Part shown: one piece after another, positions 55,901 to 64,000 of the stretch
How the letters are laid out: the number at the start of each line of letters is the position of its first letter
Numbering within the stretch: position 1 is the stretch's first letter
NCBI GenBank assembly: GCA_032690845.1
Contig: CM064434.1
Span: 10,790,108 to 10,854,107 of the forward strand
Direction of reading: 5' to 3'
Length of the DNA stretch: 64,000 nucleotides
Origin: Eleusine coracana subsp. coracana
Lineage: Eukaryota; Streptophyta; Magnoliopsida; Poales; Poaceae
Position numbers and translations under genes: made by a program
The notes under the pieces: model-generated
The model's input: the letters and a program-made list of their open reading frames with translations, nothing else
Told to the model about the DNA's origin: nothing
Database searches by the model: none

Positions 55901-56285
55901 ACAGTAATCACGCTGCCCGAGACACATTCTGTATGAATGTAAAATTCAAAATCTATTTCCATGTATGTTCTAGGTTGATGTGAATGGTAAGGAGGCTGCA
56001 CCATTATACAAATTTTTGAAATCAAAGAAAGGTGGCTTCCTTGGTGATGGTATCAAATGGAACTTCACCAAGTTCCTTGTTGACAAAGATGGGAAGGTTG
56101 TTGAGCGGTATGCTCCGACGACATCTCCATTGAAGATAGAGGTTTGTAAATCCACATTCCATCGCTCTGCATTTTTTTATCATTATAGGCTGATCACTTG
56201 AAACATTCCAATGTTAAATTATTGATATTTTGCACCATTTGTTTATGTACAGAATGATATCCAGAAGCTTCTCAGCACATCATGA
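40986..56285 (+). CDS. GPX: Membrane-anchored glutathione peroxidase (thioredoxin-dependent type), six exons
   Basis: The exons are 40986-41147, 42325-42401, 51418-51479, 51580-51698, 55974-56141 and 56253-56285. They sum to 621 bases, a frame of 206 residues plus stop, with GT/AG at every intron. The enzyme reduces hydrogen peroxide and lipid hydroperoxides; plant members use Cys rather than selenocysteine and draw electrons from thioredoxin. The peroxidatic Cys is C80 (NVASKCGLTNSNY). C109 lies in FPCNQF, the resolving Cys is C128 (VCTRFK), and W169/N170 (KWNFTKFLV) complete the active site. Residues 11-34 (PWILLSLAILPVSIALVYLY) form one transmembrane helix, so the protein is probably anchored in an endomembrane or at the plasma membrane rather than plastidial. 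The catalytic part has the usual length. Intron 2 is 9016 bases and holds a gypsy fragment and a copia element; intron 4 is 4275 bases and holds a SINE. No coding damage is seen. Confidence 0.95.
41747..42102. mobile_element. Tourist-like (PIF/Harbinger) MITE in GPX intron 1
   Basis: The left end GGTCAGTCTCAATGG and the inverted right end GGCCAGTCTCAATGC form terminal inverted repeats that extend imperfectly into tagtttcatct-type sequence. The flanks carry TTA on both sides (41744-41746 and 42103-42105), the three-base duplication of this superfamily. 356 bases, no coding capacity. The motif gatgaaactatgcattgaga recurs inside. Confidence 0.85.
42470..42563 (+). repeat. 43-base direct repeat in GPX intron 2
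   Basis: The stretch gtaaaacactgctcaatatt...attgaaag is present exactly at 42470-42512 and 42521-42563, separated by ttgagtct. It marks the left edge of the transposon-filled part of the intron. Confidence 0.85.
42564..42720. mobile_element. hAT-like terminal fragment
   Basis: It begins caatgttttcaagtcgcc and continues with multiple forms of agtcgaccag and gattagtcg, subterminal motifs I associate with grass hAT elements. No second terminus or target duplication is found. Immediately after comes tatatatatagggg. Confidence 0.4.
42721..43111 (-). repeat. Putative 3' LTR / untranslated end of the intronic gypsy element
   Basis: On the minus strand this follows the end of the pol frame (43112) and reads through a polyadenylation-like region with aaataaagcaagcagaattaa (42916-42896). 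No second copy exists in the window because the 5' half of the element is missing, so the LTR edges cannot be fixed. Confidence 0.4.
43112..46079 (-). pseudogene. Ty3/gypsy chromovirus pol, 5' truncated, in GPX intron 2
   Basis: Minus-strand order: reverse transcriptase (46035-45253; SGYHQV, TNAPATFQ, FVDDILIYS with both catalytic Asp intact); then, after one in-frame TAG near 45253-45255, RNase H (VVDCDASGSGFGAVLHQ; FLVRTDHYSLKFLLDQ; NAVADALSRR); integrase with its zinc-binding segment (FIKSCVVCQ) and core (WADIALDFVEGFPK, SDRDPVFTS, HPQTNGQSE); and a C-terminal chromodomain (WELLVRWVGASAADATWENL). A frameshift within integrase is explained by an 11-base tandem duplication (44125-44146). The chromodomain puts it among chromoviruses. 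Gag, protease and the 5' LTR are absent because the sequence is joined to a copia LTR at 46080. It is not functional. Confidence 0.88.
46080..46300 (-). repeat. Copia 3' LTR, truncated
   Basis: It matches 51118-51338 closely, including ggtgctgcgggagctgcag and aaggcctttacttggccgg. On the minus strand it starts TGTTACTATATCC at 46300, just after a purine tract. The other end stops at tgacacgg, where the 5' copy continues to tgttggaacc, so the last 20 or so bases are lost. Confidence 0.8.
46301..46313 (-). other. Copia polypurine tract
   Basis: Plus-strand aatctcccccta reads tagggggagatt on the element's strand and lies directly before its 3' LTR. Confidence 0.75.
46310..48559 (-). pseudogene. 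Copia reverse transcriptase and RNase H, tandemly duplicated
   Basis: Minus-strand RVT_2-type reverse transcriptase begins near 48420 (EASKEEAWQAAMHEELKAVE, GLKWVYKLKQN). It continues with FLNGVLQEVYVSQPPGF and LYRLRQAPRAWN (48027-47464). The catalytic YVDD box reads YVHG (47710-47721), which removes both metal-binding Asp. RNase H follows (IGYTDSDLADDVDTSRST, LSSCEAEYVAATSAA, HIRIKYHFVRE; to 46310). Between them a segment of about 442 bases is present twice (46784-47225 and 47226-47668 approximately), covering LGLLSFYLGIEVQQ through LKLIGYxDSD. Since 442 is not a multiple of three, the second copy is out of frame. The enzyme cannot be active. Confidence 0.85.
48587..50330 (-). pseudogene. 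Copia zinc knuckle, protease and integrase
   Basis: In minus-strand order: a CCHC knuckle CHNCGRKGHWAKEC (about 50152-50111) after a TAA; protease (LDTGVSNHMTGRLDAFSSLD, then GDGSVVEIRSQGTV; 50074-49673); the pre-integrase His/Cys region (WHDRYGHLNFDALRRLARDD, CETCVTTKHQRASF); and the integrase core (ELVHGDLCGP, LLVDDFSRFMW, APQQNGVVERRNQ; 49694-48783). It ends with RPLVFIGYVSGTKAYRLLDP (to 48587). Frames change between protease and integrase. Within integrase, 16 residues (CTDNGGEFTSTEFARY) are repeated in frame by a 48-base duplication (offset 48 between 49084 and 49132), which disturbs the second catalytic Asp region. Confidence 0.82.
50328..51062 (-). CDS. Copia gag (UBN2-type), open but truncated before the zinc knuckle
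   Basis: An intact 244-codon frame on minus starting MAGTPPPAKVDDNGEKSDGK. It includes the gag core with NKANYSDWSLVMKVKLQARG, EAWEAIRKARIGDER and YEQLCLREGEAVDDFAVRLE, and ends NRNSNAPDS. In an intact element the frame would continue into the CCHC knuckle and protease; here it stops at 50328-50330 and the knuckle lies in another frame. The start sits 39 bases inside the 5' LTR, next to the primer site. Expression is unlikely but cannot be excluded. Confidence 0.7.
   Translation of the reverse strand: MAGTPPPAKVDDNGEKSDGKKPVATPRTSRSSSRSQSPSPSRRRCGGRHSVVQRVIKEVGGAETFPILNKANYSDWSLVMKVKLQARGLWEAVELGDCDAQVDRMALEAILLRLPLEMQAATAVKPSAQEAWEAIRKARIGDERTRKSNAQAVRSKYEQLCLREGEAVDDFAVRLESIMTQLAVLGDPEPDQKVVEKYLRLVPKTFRQVAVSIETLLDISTLTVDDITSRLKAVENRNSNAPDS
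51074..51100 (-). other. Copia primer-binding site
   Basis: On the element's strand, attggtaatcagagcctgg directly follows the LTR end ccaaca. This is a one-base-longer variant of the tggtatcagagcc initiator tRNA-Met site. Confidence 0.75.
51101..51338 (-). repeat. Copia 5' LTR
   Basis: On the minus strand it starts TGTTACTATATCCC at 51338 and ends TTGGTTCCAACA at 51101, 238 bases, a typical short copia LTR. A TATA-type tatatatataa run (plus-strand 51172-51183) lies inside. GPX exon 3 begins only 79 bases beyond its right end. Confidence 0.85.
51699..55973 (+). other. GPX intron 4 (4.3 kb)
   Basis: The donor is gtaagc at 51699 and the acceptor ttctag ends at 55973. Apart from the SINE at 52386-52506, I see no gene. 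A 30-base segment (caacaatgataacttagctac at about 51749-51769) recurs at about 54493-54513. A 17-base unit cccattgaacaaattga is tandemly doubled near 53625-53660. A repeat with ttgtatatgtagactgatta is at 55757 and 55805. Confidence 0.7.
52386..52506 (+). mobile_element. tRNA-derived SINE with 14-base target duplication
   Basis: 121 bases with internal RNA polymerase III promoter boxes: box A tggcctggtggtga (52399-52412) and box B gagttcgatcccc (52440-52452). It ends in tctctcaaaaaa. The flanks carry an exact 14-base duplication, aatattcagatcag, at 52372-52385 and 52507-52520, the mark of LINE-dependent insertion. No tRNA could be made from it, as the second half is unrelated. It lies in sense orientation in GPX intron 4. 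Confidence 0.9.
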
Positions 56286-56900
56286 TTTGGCTACACTACA
56301 GATATAAGTATGTAGTTTGTTTGGTAAGGAATTTGGCATGCTATGCTGTTATGTTACTGCCACTTAAGCTCAATATATTTATGAAAATTGGAGTATTAGT
56401 TGTACACTGCTGCTTCATTTAGTTTATGACTTTAGAACTACAGAATAAACGAATGGAAATTAGCAATGCATTTGCTACAACCGTGACTCCGGCTATCAGT
56501 TTTCACAGCCATTGTAGTACATCTATAGCTAATACTTTCCTCTTTTTATTGTTTTTGCTAGTCCTGTATATATTTTATTACCGCTAATCATTTGTTGAAA
56601 CAATTTCTTGCTAGCTCTGATGCATATTATCTCTAGTCTACAGCAACTTAGGACTGAAAGCCCTTGTTATGAGTAGAGATCAATGCAGTGTGCTATTTGT
56701 AGGGTGGTCAATTTCACTAGATGAAAGAAAGAACTTGAATCTAGCCTTCTCACTGACTTTGCACAAAGCTACGCTGACCCCTGAGCATTTTACGGCAATC
56801 TGGCTAACCTTTTTGTAAAGTTTTTCTTTCTTTCGTTGTATATATGAACTATTACATCTAATTAATAGCACGATACGTAATTCCCTTCATGTGTGTCGTA
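56286..56900 (+). other. GPX 3' flank
   Basis: Sequence after the stop codon, probably including the 3' untranslated region. No strong aataaa is near; cagaataaacg at 56441-56451 is the best candidate poly(A) signal. Confidence 0.4.
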
Positions 56901-58105
56901 AAAATACGGTTGGAATTTGGTATGAGGTAGCATAGCAGCTAGCCAGAGTCTATTAGGTCACTGACAGATCTGGAACAAATACCTTCTTCTGTTGATTCTG
57001 CACTACGCAAAGAGCAGGAAAAAGAACGATTATTTCAATCGAATCCTTGCATTCCATCAGCTGGGGTAGCTTGTTGGACCCGTGACACTGGGATATGTTG
57101 CACCTTCAACTGAGATCAGGCAGCCTGGGCATTCGAATGTATAGTGTTCCCAGCGTGGCTGAAACTGTAGGACAGTGCTGTGCATGATTTAGGTACATGT
57201 ACCTCTCTAGCTGACATGATGAATAACACTTCGATATCTATGTTTTTGGTTAAGAGGAGACGGTTTTTGTTAAAGATAACAATTTGCAAAACGAAATGAG
57301 ACTCGTAGATGTGGTTTAAGCCTTTGCAGTGCCACCATTTGGTTTATCTGTTCGGAGCATGTAAACCGGTTGATGCTACAAACATGCTGGTGCAAATTTA
57401 CACCCGAGAAAGAGGTGGTAAGAAGTTTCCTCACGCTGGAGAATGCAGAATTCATAATTCTAACCATCTAGTAGGTTGAGTCGCGTTAGAAATTATGAAT
57501 TGTTCACCCTGTCTTTGATTCGCAAAAAAAAGACCTCTTGGTCCACATATAGTGTATGGAGTTCCAAATTGACCCTATTTTTGAGAAGTTTTAATGTCAA
57601 AATACTAGCCATTAGTTTTGAGAAACTACTAGCTAGTAGTTTAATCAAATAATTTAGATTTAATGATCTAAAAGCACAACTACTAGCCAGCAGTTTATTA
57701 ATTTGAGGGTAATATTGGGAAAAATAAGAGTGCTAGATTTATAATAATAATTTTTTATTTTATGAATAAAATAAAATTAGTAATATTAATAATAATTCAT
57801 TTTATTTTTAAAAAGATCAACGGACATTTTAGTGATTTGGTAGGGTTAGATTTTTTTATAAAAATAAAGATAAAATTATTTATAAATAGTGCAATTACAA
57901 AACTACTCTGGTTAGTATTTTAGATAGTAAAACTCCTGTTTTTTTATTGCTAAACCTTGAAATGTTCGAACACTTCTATAGAGAGGCAACTGAATGGTTT
58001 GCAGCGTGTCTGTAGTTGCAGCATTATTAATTCTTTCGTGGCGAAGGTACTGAGTTCTAGTGTAAACACTCCCCCCCCCCCCCCCCCCCCCCTATCTTTG
58101 ACAAA
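56901..58105. other. Intergenic, foldback and poly-C tract, no gene
   Basis: No open frame of note. A foldback is formed by aattcataattctaac (57449-57464) and gttagaaattatgaatt (57485-57501). A poly-C run of about 22 lies at 58071-58092. AT-rich elsewhere. Confidence 0.45.
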
Positions 58106-58424
58106 ATAGCTGTCCAATAAAAGAATATATGAAGATTCTTTATATGTGCAACATTTTGGGTAATCAATTTAGTGACTCCGAGCCCACCTTCTTTTAACAT
58201 TTTGATCAGATCCGTGCACGGGCAGTGTTTCCTATACCCATCAAGCTTCACAACAGTGGTTGCTGGTAAGTCAACGTTAAGCCAACGTTCACATATAGAA
58301 TATCTATATCATTATAGGGTGTAGCCTCCGCCACCCAACAGCGCCATGACACCTCGTCCAATCCAATACTGCCACGTGACTCCCAATACCAAGTTGACAC
58401 GTAGATCCTTCTTTTATTGGACAA
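58106..58424. repeat. Inverted-repeat-bounded segment containing an LTR-start-like repeat
   Basis: The left arm agctgtccaataaaaga (58106-58122) and the inverted right arm tcttttattggacaactt (58407-58424) bound about 320 bases. Inside, 58173-58330 matches 61928-62066 (cgagcccaccttt, ttttgatcagatcc, gcagtgtttcctatacccat, atatctatatcattat). It may be a non-autonomous DNA element or captured LTR sequence. Confidence 0.45.
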
Positions 58425-58436
58425 CTTGGTATTTAG

Positions 58437-61400
58437 TGACTCCGATATAACAGAAGAGCGCAAGACGGTTTTATTTCAGAATCTTTCTCAGATGATGTCA
58501 CATGCTTTGACGTCCAATAGTAAAACTTATGATAGGAGAATATAGTTGTAACAAGAACATAGATAGAGTATAGAGTTTTTTATAAATTCGAATTTAAATT
58601 ACAACCAGATTTTTAAAAGTGCGGAAGCGAAATAGTTCAATAGAAATAAATGGTTCAAGTGAATAAGTAAGGTACAATCATCCTCTCACGATGATACACA
58701 TAGGACATCCGGTCATGATAGGTGTTCTAGCCAAAACACCGCATCGATAATCAACAGACTACTCCTCATCGTTGTCGATGCAAAGCTCCTATTCAATATT
58801 CCAGCAGTCAGGATGCTGGCCTTCCCAGTGAAACCTCCCACCGCAGTGGCAGTCTTCACTCTGATCATCTGAAAACCACATAGAGCTACGCCTTGAGCAA
58901 CTAATACTCAGCAAGACTGACCCGTCAAAATAATCATCTACAGCCGATTCCTAGACATGCACAGCCTAAGGATAGAGTATCTGTTGCCAAAAGCCATCCT
59001 AAGAGTGGATCCTTATTTTTTAAGTTTTAGCAGCAAGTTAAGTTGACATGCAAAATCATAAATTTAGTTTGCACTATAACTACAACAATTATGGTTGCGA
59101 TACAATTAGTAACAATTTTATACAATAATATTGAACCCATTCATCATGTTAATGGCTTCCATCAACGTTTCGGAGCAGCGATCAAATGGTATTCATTACT
59201 GTGAGGGGTAGCGACTCGAATCGATTTACATCCTACAGGAGAAACCTACTTGAATGATCCATACGCGCTTTATGGAAGTCGCATGGAGCAACCTTTCGCA
59301 TATGGTACCACAAGGCCTTCCGCGCCTGGCTCCATCGAGATGGGTCTCCTAATGCGATGTGCCTCATATCGCCATCCGTGGGTGGATTGTTCCCTTCTCT
59401 CAGCCCTAGTTTCACCTCAAGGATCAGGGTATCTTCCGACCAAGCAATAGTCATAGCTATGTCAGTTTACTGGACCCATAACTCTATCATGCAAACAATA
59501 TGTTCAAACTTGATCCCATGGACCGGACACGACACGTAGCTTTAGGTGACTCGGATGGGGCTACCTCCTTGAAGACAAGCTGTCCTTTTCTTTCCACCTA
59601 GTTGCCCATATGGTCTTTATTGTTATCCCATCCAAACTTTCCTTCCTCCAAAATCATTCCCCAGTGATAATGTTTTCTGGTCTACGAGTTGTCTCCATAC
59701 CACTTGATGAATAGTCGTCCTAGATTAAGCAGAGTGTCTACCGTCCTGAGGTTAATTATCGGAAAAAGGGAACCTACTGTAATGCTAGGTTTTCAAACAA
59801 CTCCTAAAAGCTTAATACACAGGCAATCCCATATCACCCTATATAGTGATTAAATAAAAAGGGTAAAACTTGGTGGGATGTATCAGGGCTTGCGTTGAGC
59901 CTGTTCCTGATTAGCGGGATCACTTCCTTGCCCTTCTAGCTCCTGCTCTACACTGGCCTCCACCTGGTTCACTTCGTGATCTACGTGATGTGGATGATGT
60001 AATGCATGAGAACAATATTCGATTCATAGCCCTTTCTCAATAAATACGTTAATACATCGATATTGCACGTAGAAGTGAACGGCGTTGTCGTTCATTAAAA
60101 TGCTACCTAGCCTTATAGGGTTTACGAAATTATCAAGTTTTAGAAGGAAATAATATTTTAGCATGGTTTTGGAGGTCACTTGCATATGGGTAATTTATAG
60201 AAAATAAAAATTGTCAGGAGTGAATTATAGGTCAATTTGCACTTACATGCAATGAGTCATTAATTTTAAATAAATTAATTAAGGCAAAAGGTTAATTAAT
60301 TAATTATGACAAATATACAGGGAATGGTGAGGTGTGACTTTGCAGGGACATCCAGCATGTAAACACATGATTTTACACCAACTCCCAAGAATTTACCAGA
60401 CACATTTTTATAAAAGAATTTATTAGTGTTTTTGTCATTTAATTTAGTGTGGGTAAAAATATTGATATGCAGGGTGATTTGGTATTTTTCATAAATAGTA
60501 CATGTTCAGTGGAACCCAGCAAAATTGGTTTGAGTAAAAAATACCCAGTAATTAATTCCCTATGCATTTTAGCAGTTTGCAGCCATTTACTGGATTAATC
60601 AAAAGAAAATATTTTCTTTGAATCTCACAATCGCGCGCGCAGGGGTCCTCACGGGAGCGCGGCTGCGGGCCTCGGCTGGGGTAGGGGACAAAAGGAGAAA
60701 TGACCCCCTCCTCAGTGCGCACCCTCTGAAGTCTACGGCGATCGCCGGCGATGGCTGGAGAGGGGTGCGTGGTGGCGGCAGGAACAGGGGTAGGGTCCGG
60801 CGGAGTCGAGCGCACGGAGGAGGGCACGGGAAGCACTGGGGTCTGGCAGGGAAGCATCACCTGAGTGAGGCGGAAGACGGCACGTGGTCGAGTGGTGGCG
60901 GGGAGAGCTAGAGGCCTGGGTCGTCGTCGAGGCGGAGCTCTTCGGCCGGCAACAATGGTGGCTCCAAATCCGATGGAAAGACAGCGGCTTCTGTAGGGAA
61001 GATGGCCCAGGGGTGAGCGCGGGGTAGCAGCCGAGGTTCGGTGCGAGGAAGTTGGACGAAGCTCACCGTGGAATAAACGCGGCACCGCGGAGTGGAGTTG
61101 GTCGGAGTCGCCGCAGCCGGGGATGAACCACGTTGATCTCCAAATCCGGAACAGGAGAGGGAAGGCAACAGTGGAAGAGGCTTCAGGACATCCCAGTGCT
61201 GCTCCCTGCAGCTCGGCTCGCCCTCCGGTGGACGGCGAGGAGCTCGGTTGGCAGAGAGAATGGGAGCACGAGAGAGAAAATGGGCAGGGGATTCGGACAT
61301 CGGGGAAGGCAGGAGGGATTTTGGAGTGGGGGTGGGGACGTCGATCCGCTCAGGTGCCGCTCTGGCCCGTCGTCGATGCACACGCGGCGTACGGCTGCTG

Positions 61401-61927
61401 GAGCGAGGCGGGGCGGCACGGTTGTGCTTTCTTAACGCCGATGACAGGTGGGTCCACCTGGAATTTGATTTTTACTGATTTTCCAAAAACATTGCTTCTG
61501 TTCATTTAATTAACTTCAATTCTAGGGCTCCATTTGAGAAACCAAAAATATGGGCATGCTCCACATGACGTTCTTGATTTATAAAAATGCTAACTATCAT
61601 TAGTTCTTAATAAAATTTGAATAGGAATTTTGTAAACATGGATGGTTTTTGGCATCTTGACCATTTATTTGTGGCATTAACCGATGGAATAAAAATCTGA
61701 GAAATTTTCTAAAAATTCTGCTGATCAGGGCCTTCAACATATATTTTTGGATGGGAGTAAGTTCTATTATAATTTCAGGACTTGTAGTTCAAATGAGATT
61801 CAAATTGTTTGAATTAAATTAAAATTTGACCCCATTTAGTTCAATTTTTTTTGTTCCCTGCTCTTATGCTGGTGATGAGGGTTCTAAGGGTGGGTTCTTG
61901 GGACTCCCTATCACCAGGGGTGTCACA
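58437..61927 (-). repeat. 3' LTR of a minus-strand Tekay/del-type gypsy element (edges approximate)
   Basis: On the minus strand the LTR starts TGTGACACCCCTGGTGATAG at 61927 (or at the duplicate start at 62082) and continues through a GC-rich block (60600-61450). A stretch typical of this lineage (tggttttcagatgatcagag, near 58860-58880) follows, and the LTR ends near 58437. At about 3.5 kb the length fits Tekay LTRs. The small ORFs on both strands in the GC-rich block are by-products of composition. The left edge is a guess because no second LTR is in view. Confidence 0.55.
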
Positions 61928-62082
61928 TCCGAGCCCACCTTTTAACATTTTGATCAGATCCATCCAGGGGCAGTGTTTCCTATACCCATCAAGCTTCTCA
62001 ATAGTAGTTGTTGGTAAGTCAATGTTCACATATTGAATATCTATATCATTATTGGGTGTGGCCTGACGCCAGGGGTGTCACA
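61928..62082 (-). repeat. 155-base segment bounded by ccaggggtgtcaca at the LTR start
   Basis: The 14-base string ccaggggtgtcaca occurs at 61914-61927 and 62069-62082, so the LTR start is present twice with 155 bases in between. The interior matches 58173-58330. A purine tract (minus aaggggggaggg) directly follows at 62083-62096, so 62082 is the end next to the internal region. Confidence 0.6.
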
Positions 62083-62125
62083 GCCCTCCCCCCTTAAAGA
62101 AATCTTGTTCTGAGATTAAGTGGTG

Positions 62126-64000
62126 TTATAACGGTTTACCTAAGTGGTGGTGTAGGAACTCGGGGTAGTGAATTTGTAGAAACTCTTCTATCTCCCAAGT
62201 GACTTCTTTCTTATTATGGTTGCTCCACTGAACCTTGTAGAACCTGAGCATTTTTTTGCGGGTGATCCGTTCCTTCTCATCTAGCACTTTTACTGGGCGT
62301 TCTGAGTATGTCAAGTCGGGTTGTAGTTGTTCGATGCTCTGCAAGGGGATCTCTATTGGTGCCTTCAGACATTTCTTGAGCTGGAACACATGGAATGTGT
62401 CATGCACCCCTGCAAGTTCCACTGGCAGTTGGAGTTTGTAGGCTACAAGACCACATCTTGCAACGATTGGACAAGGGCCAATGTAATGGGGTGCTAACTT
62501 CCCGCGAATCCCAAATCATTGTACACCTTTGGTTGGTGACACACGGAAGTAGACCGTATCACCGGCTCTGAATTCCAGCGGGCGACGTCTTTTATCCGCA
62601 TAACTCTTTTACCTGGATTTTGCTGCTCGTAGATTTGATTGGATTTCTAGTACTTTCTCCTTAGCTTGCTGCACTAATTCCGGCCTAAATATTACTCTCC
62701 CCCTGGATTCTGACCAGCTCAAGGCGGTGTGACAACGACGACCATATAGAGCTTCAAATGGTGACATCTTGATGCTCTCTTGACAACTGTTGTTATACGC
62801 AAATTCTGTCAAGGGTAAGCATTCGTTACACTTTTTGCTATGGTTTAAGACATATTATCTTAACATGTCTTCTAATATTTGGTTAACTCTTTCCGTTTGA
62901 CCGTCTGTTTGGGGGTGATACGTAGAGCCTCTAATCAACCTTGTGCCTAATAACTCGTGTAGCTTCTCCCGAAAGCATCCAACAAACTGGGAGCCTCTGT
63001 CGGATACGGTGGTATTGGGCACTCCGTGTAGACACATGATTCACTCAGTGTATAGTTGTGCGTACTTCTTCATTTTGAACCGTGTCGATACAGAGATAAA
63101 TTGTGCAACTTTTGTCAACCTATCGACAATGACCCATATGGAGTTGAATTTGCGCGAGGTAAGAGGTAAGCCAATAATAAAGTCCATACTGAGGTCCTCC
63201 CACTTCCATGCTGGAATACTCAGAGGTTGTAATGGTCCAGCTTTCTTTAGATGATCGGCCTTGACTCGACGACATGTATCACACTCTACGACATATCGTG
63301 TTGTTTCCCTCTTTGTACGAGTCCACTAATATCTAGATCTCAAATCAAGGTACATCTTGTTGCTTCTCGGGTGCATGGAGTACTTCACGACATGAGCCTC
63401 GTCCAAGATCTTCTTATGAAGTTCCAAATTCTTAGGCACTACTAGGCGATCTCGGAACCATAAAACACATACTACGTCTTCCCGAAAGCATCAAACCTTA
63501 GCGTCGCCCTCTTTTAGTCTTCTCGAGGTGGGCTGTGCCAACATCATGTTTCTGGGCCTCTACTATTTCTTCTCGCAAGGTAGGGATCAATGCTAAGTTA
63601 TAGAGAGCTCCGTGGGGTGTGACTTGGACATGATGACCATCTTAAACTTGTGGGCTGATCATGATGTGATGGTATTGGGCCTTGCGACTTAGTGCATCAG
63701 CCACAACATTAGCTTTTCCGGGGTGGTAGTGCACTTCCAATTCGTAGTCCTTGATCAATTCCAACCAACGACATTGTCTCATGTTCAGGTGATCCTGGGT
63801 GAAGATGTACTTTAAACTTTTATGGTCAGTGTAGATATAGACAAGGTTTTCAAGCAAATAATGCCTCCACATTTTTAATTCTAGTACTACTGCTGCCAAT
63901 TCTAGGTCATGTGCTGGATAGTTCTGCTCATGCTTCCTTAGTTGCCTGGACCCATAAGCGATGACTCTTCCATCTTGCATGAGTACACATCCTAATCCGA
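62126..64000 (-). pseudogene. Tekay/del-type gypsy pol (RNase H, integrase, chromodomain), runs off the window
   Basis: Minus-strand order: RNase H (GSRQLRKHEQNYPAHDLELA, IYTDHKSLKYIFTQ, ANVVADALSRKAQ; 63980-63642); an integrase His/Cys region and core in broken frames (CDTCRRVKADH, SMDFI; 63300-63040); the core continuing with TVSDRGSQFVGCF and YHPQTDGQTERVNQ (63037-62855); AYNNSCQESIKMSPFEALYG (62812-62609); then a GPY-like module and chromodomain (RFYKVQWSNHNKKEVTWEIE; 62422-62126). RNase H is in a different frame from integrase, and stops lie between the integrase parts. The chromodomain and 3-kb-class LTR place it in the Tekay/del chromoviruses. Reverse transcriptase, protease and gag would lie beyond 64000. 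Confidence 0.85.

Noticed and set aside
58071..58092. Poly-C and poly-G runs (also 5462-5472, 9560, 9925, 29356, 36826) as quadruplex signals
   Set aside because: Single homopolymer runs without the four-tract pattern; run lengths may also be assembly-sensitive.
60552..61509. Several ORFs of 100-177 codons on both strands in a GC-rich block
   Set aside because: All six frames are unusually open because of high GC; composition (Arg, Pro, Ala, Ser) is that expected by chance, and the block sits in a Tekay LTR.

Overview
The window is nuclear DNA of a grass, most likely a panicoid of the sorghum, maize or sugarcane group. The evidence is two intron-containing plant genes, a tRNA-derived SINE, Tourist, hAT and CACTA elements, and nested Ty3/gypsy and Ty1/copia (Sirevirus-like) retrotransposons that make up most of the 64 kb. 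Species cannot be fixed from the sequence alone.

Two host genes are complete. The first is a polyphenol oxidase on + with two exons (16029-16889 and 17074-17949; 578 aa). It carries all six copper histidines, both tyrosinase signatures and the C-terminal KFDV region, but has a short hydrophobic N-terminus rather than an obvious plastid transit peptide. Its 5' flank is preceded by several older copies of the same upstream module and by a truncated PPO first-exon relic (about 14869-15195). The second is a membrane-anchored glutathione peroxidase on + with six exons (40986-56285; 206 aa). Its second intron is 9 kb long because a gypsy fragment and a copia element lie inside it. Every splice junction is intact and the reading frame closes exactly.

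Layout. 1-5.4 kb: fragments of gypsy elements (a 5' LTR with primer site, a gag relic on +, an integrase relic on -). 5.48-13.28 kb: one long Tekay/del-type LTR, split by a complete 4.6-kb non-autonomous gypsy element (8447-13046, target duplication AGTAC) that encodes gag and protease only. 13.3-18.6 kb: PPO region with CACTA and hAT insertions. 18.6-30.3 kb: a decayed, apparently intron-containing gypsy gag gene on -, split by a 9.06-kb Sirevirus-like element (20335-29395, target duplication GAGGG) that lacks pol and instead carries a weakly ATHILA-ORF1-like region. 31.1-39.4 kb: a second large gypsy gag on -, GC-rich decayed sequence, a 1.14-kb gypsy LTR, and the 3' end plus LTR of another Sirevirus. 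39.4-56.9 kb: AT-rich spacer and the peroxidase gene with its intronic transposons. 57-64 kb: spacer, then a minus-strand Tekay-type gypsy (about 3.5-kb 3' LTR and pol) running off the right edge.

Most retroelement reading frames are broken by stops, frameshifts or local duplications. The nested order with target duplications gives a relative history: old gypsy and Tekay sequences first, then the Sirevirus and the gag-protease element, whose LTRs are about 97% identical by my hand count. I saw no CRISPR array, no rRNA, no free-standing tRNA gene and no bacterial-type system.
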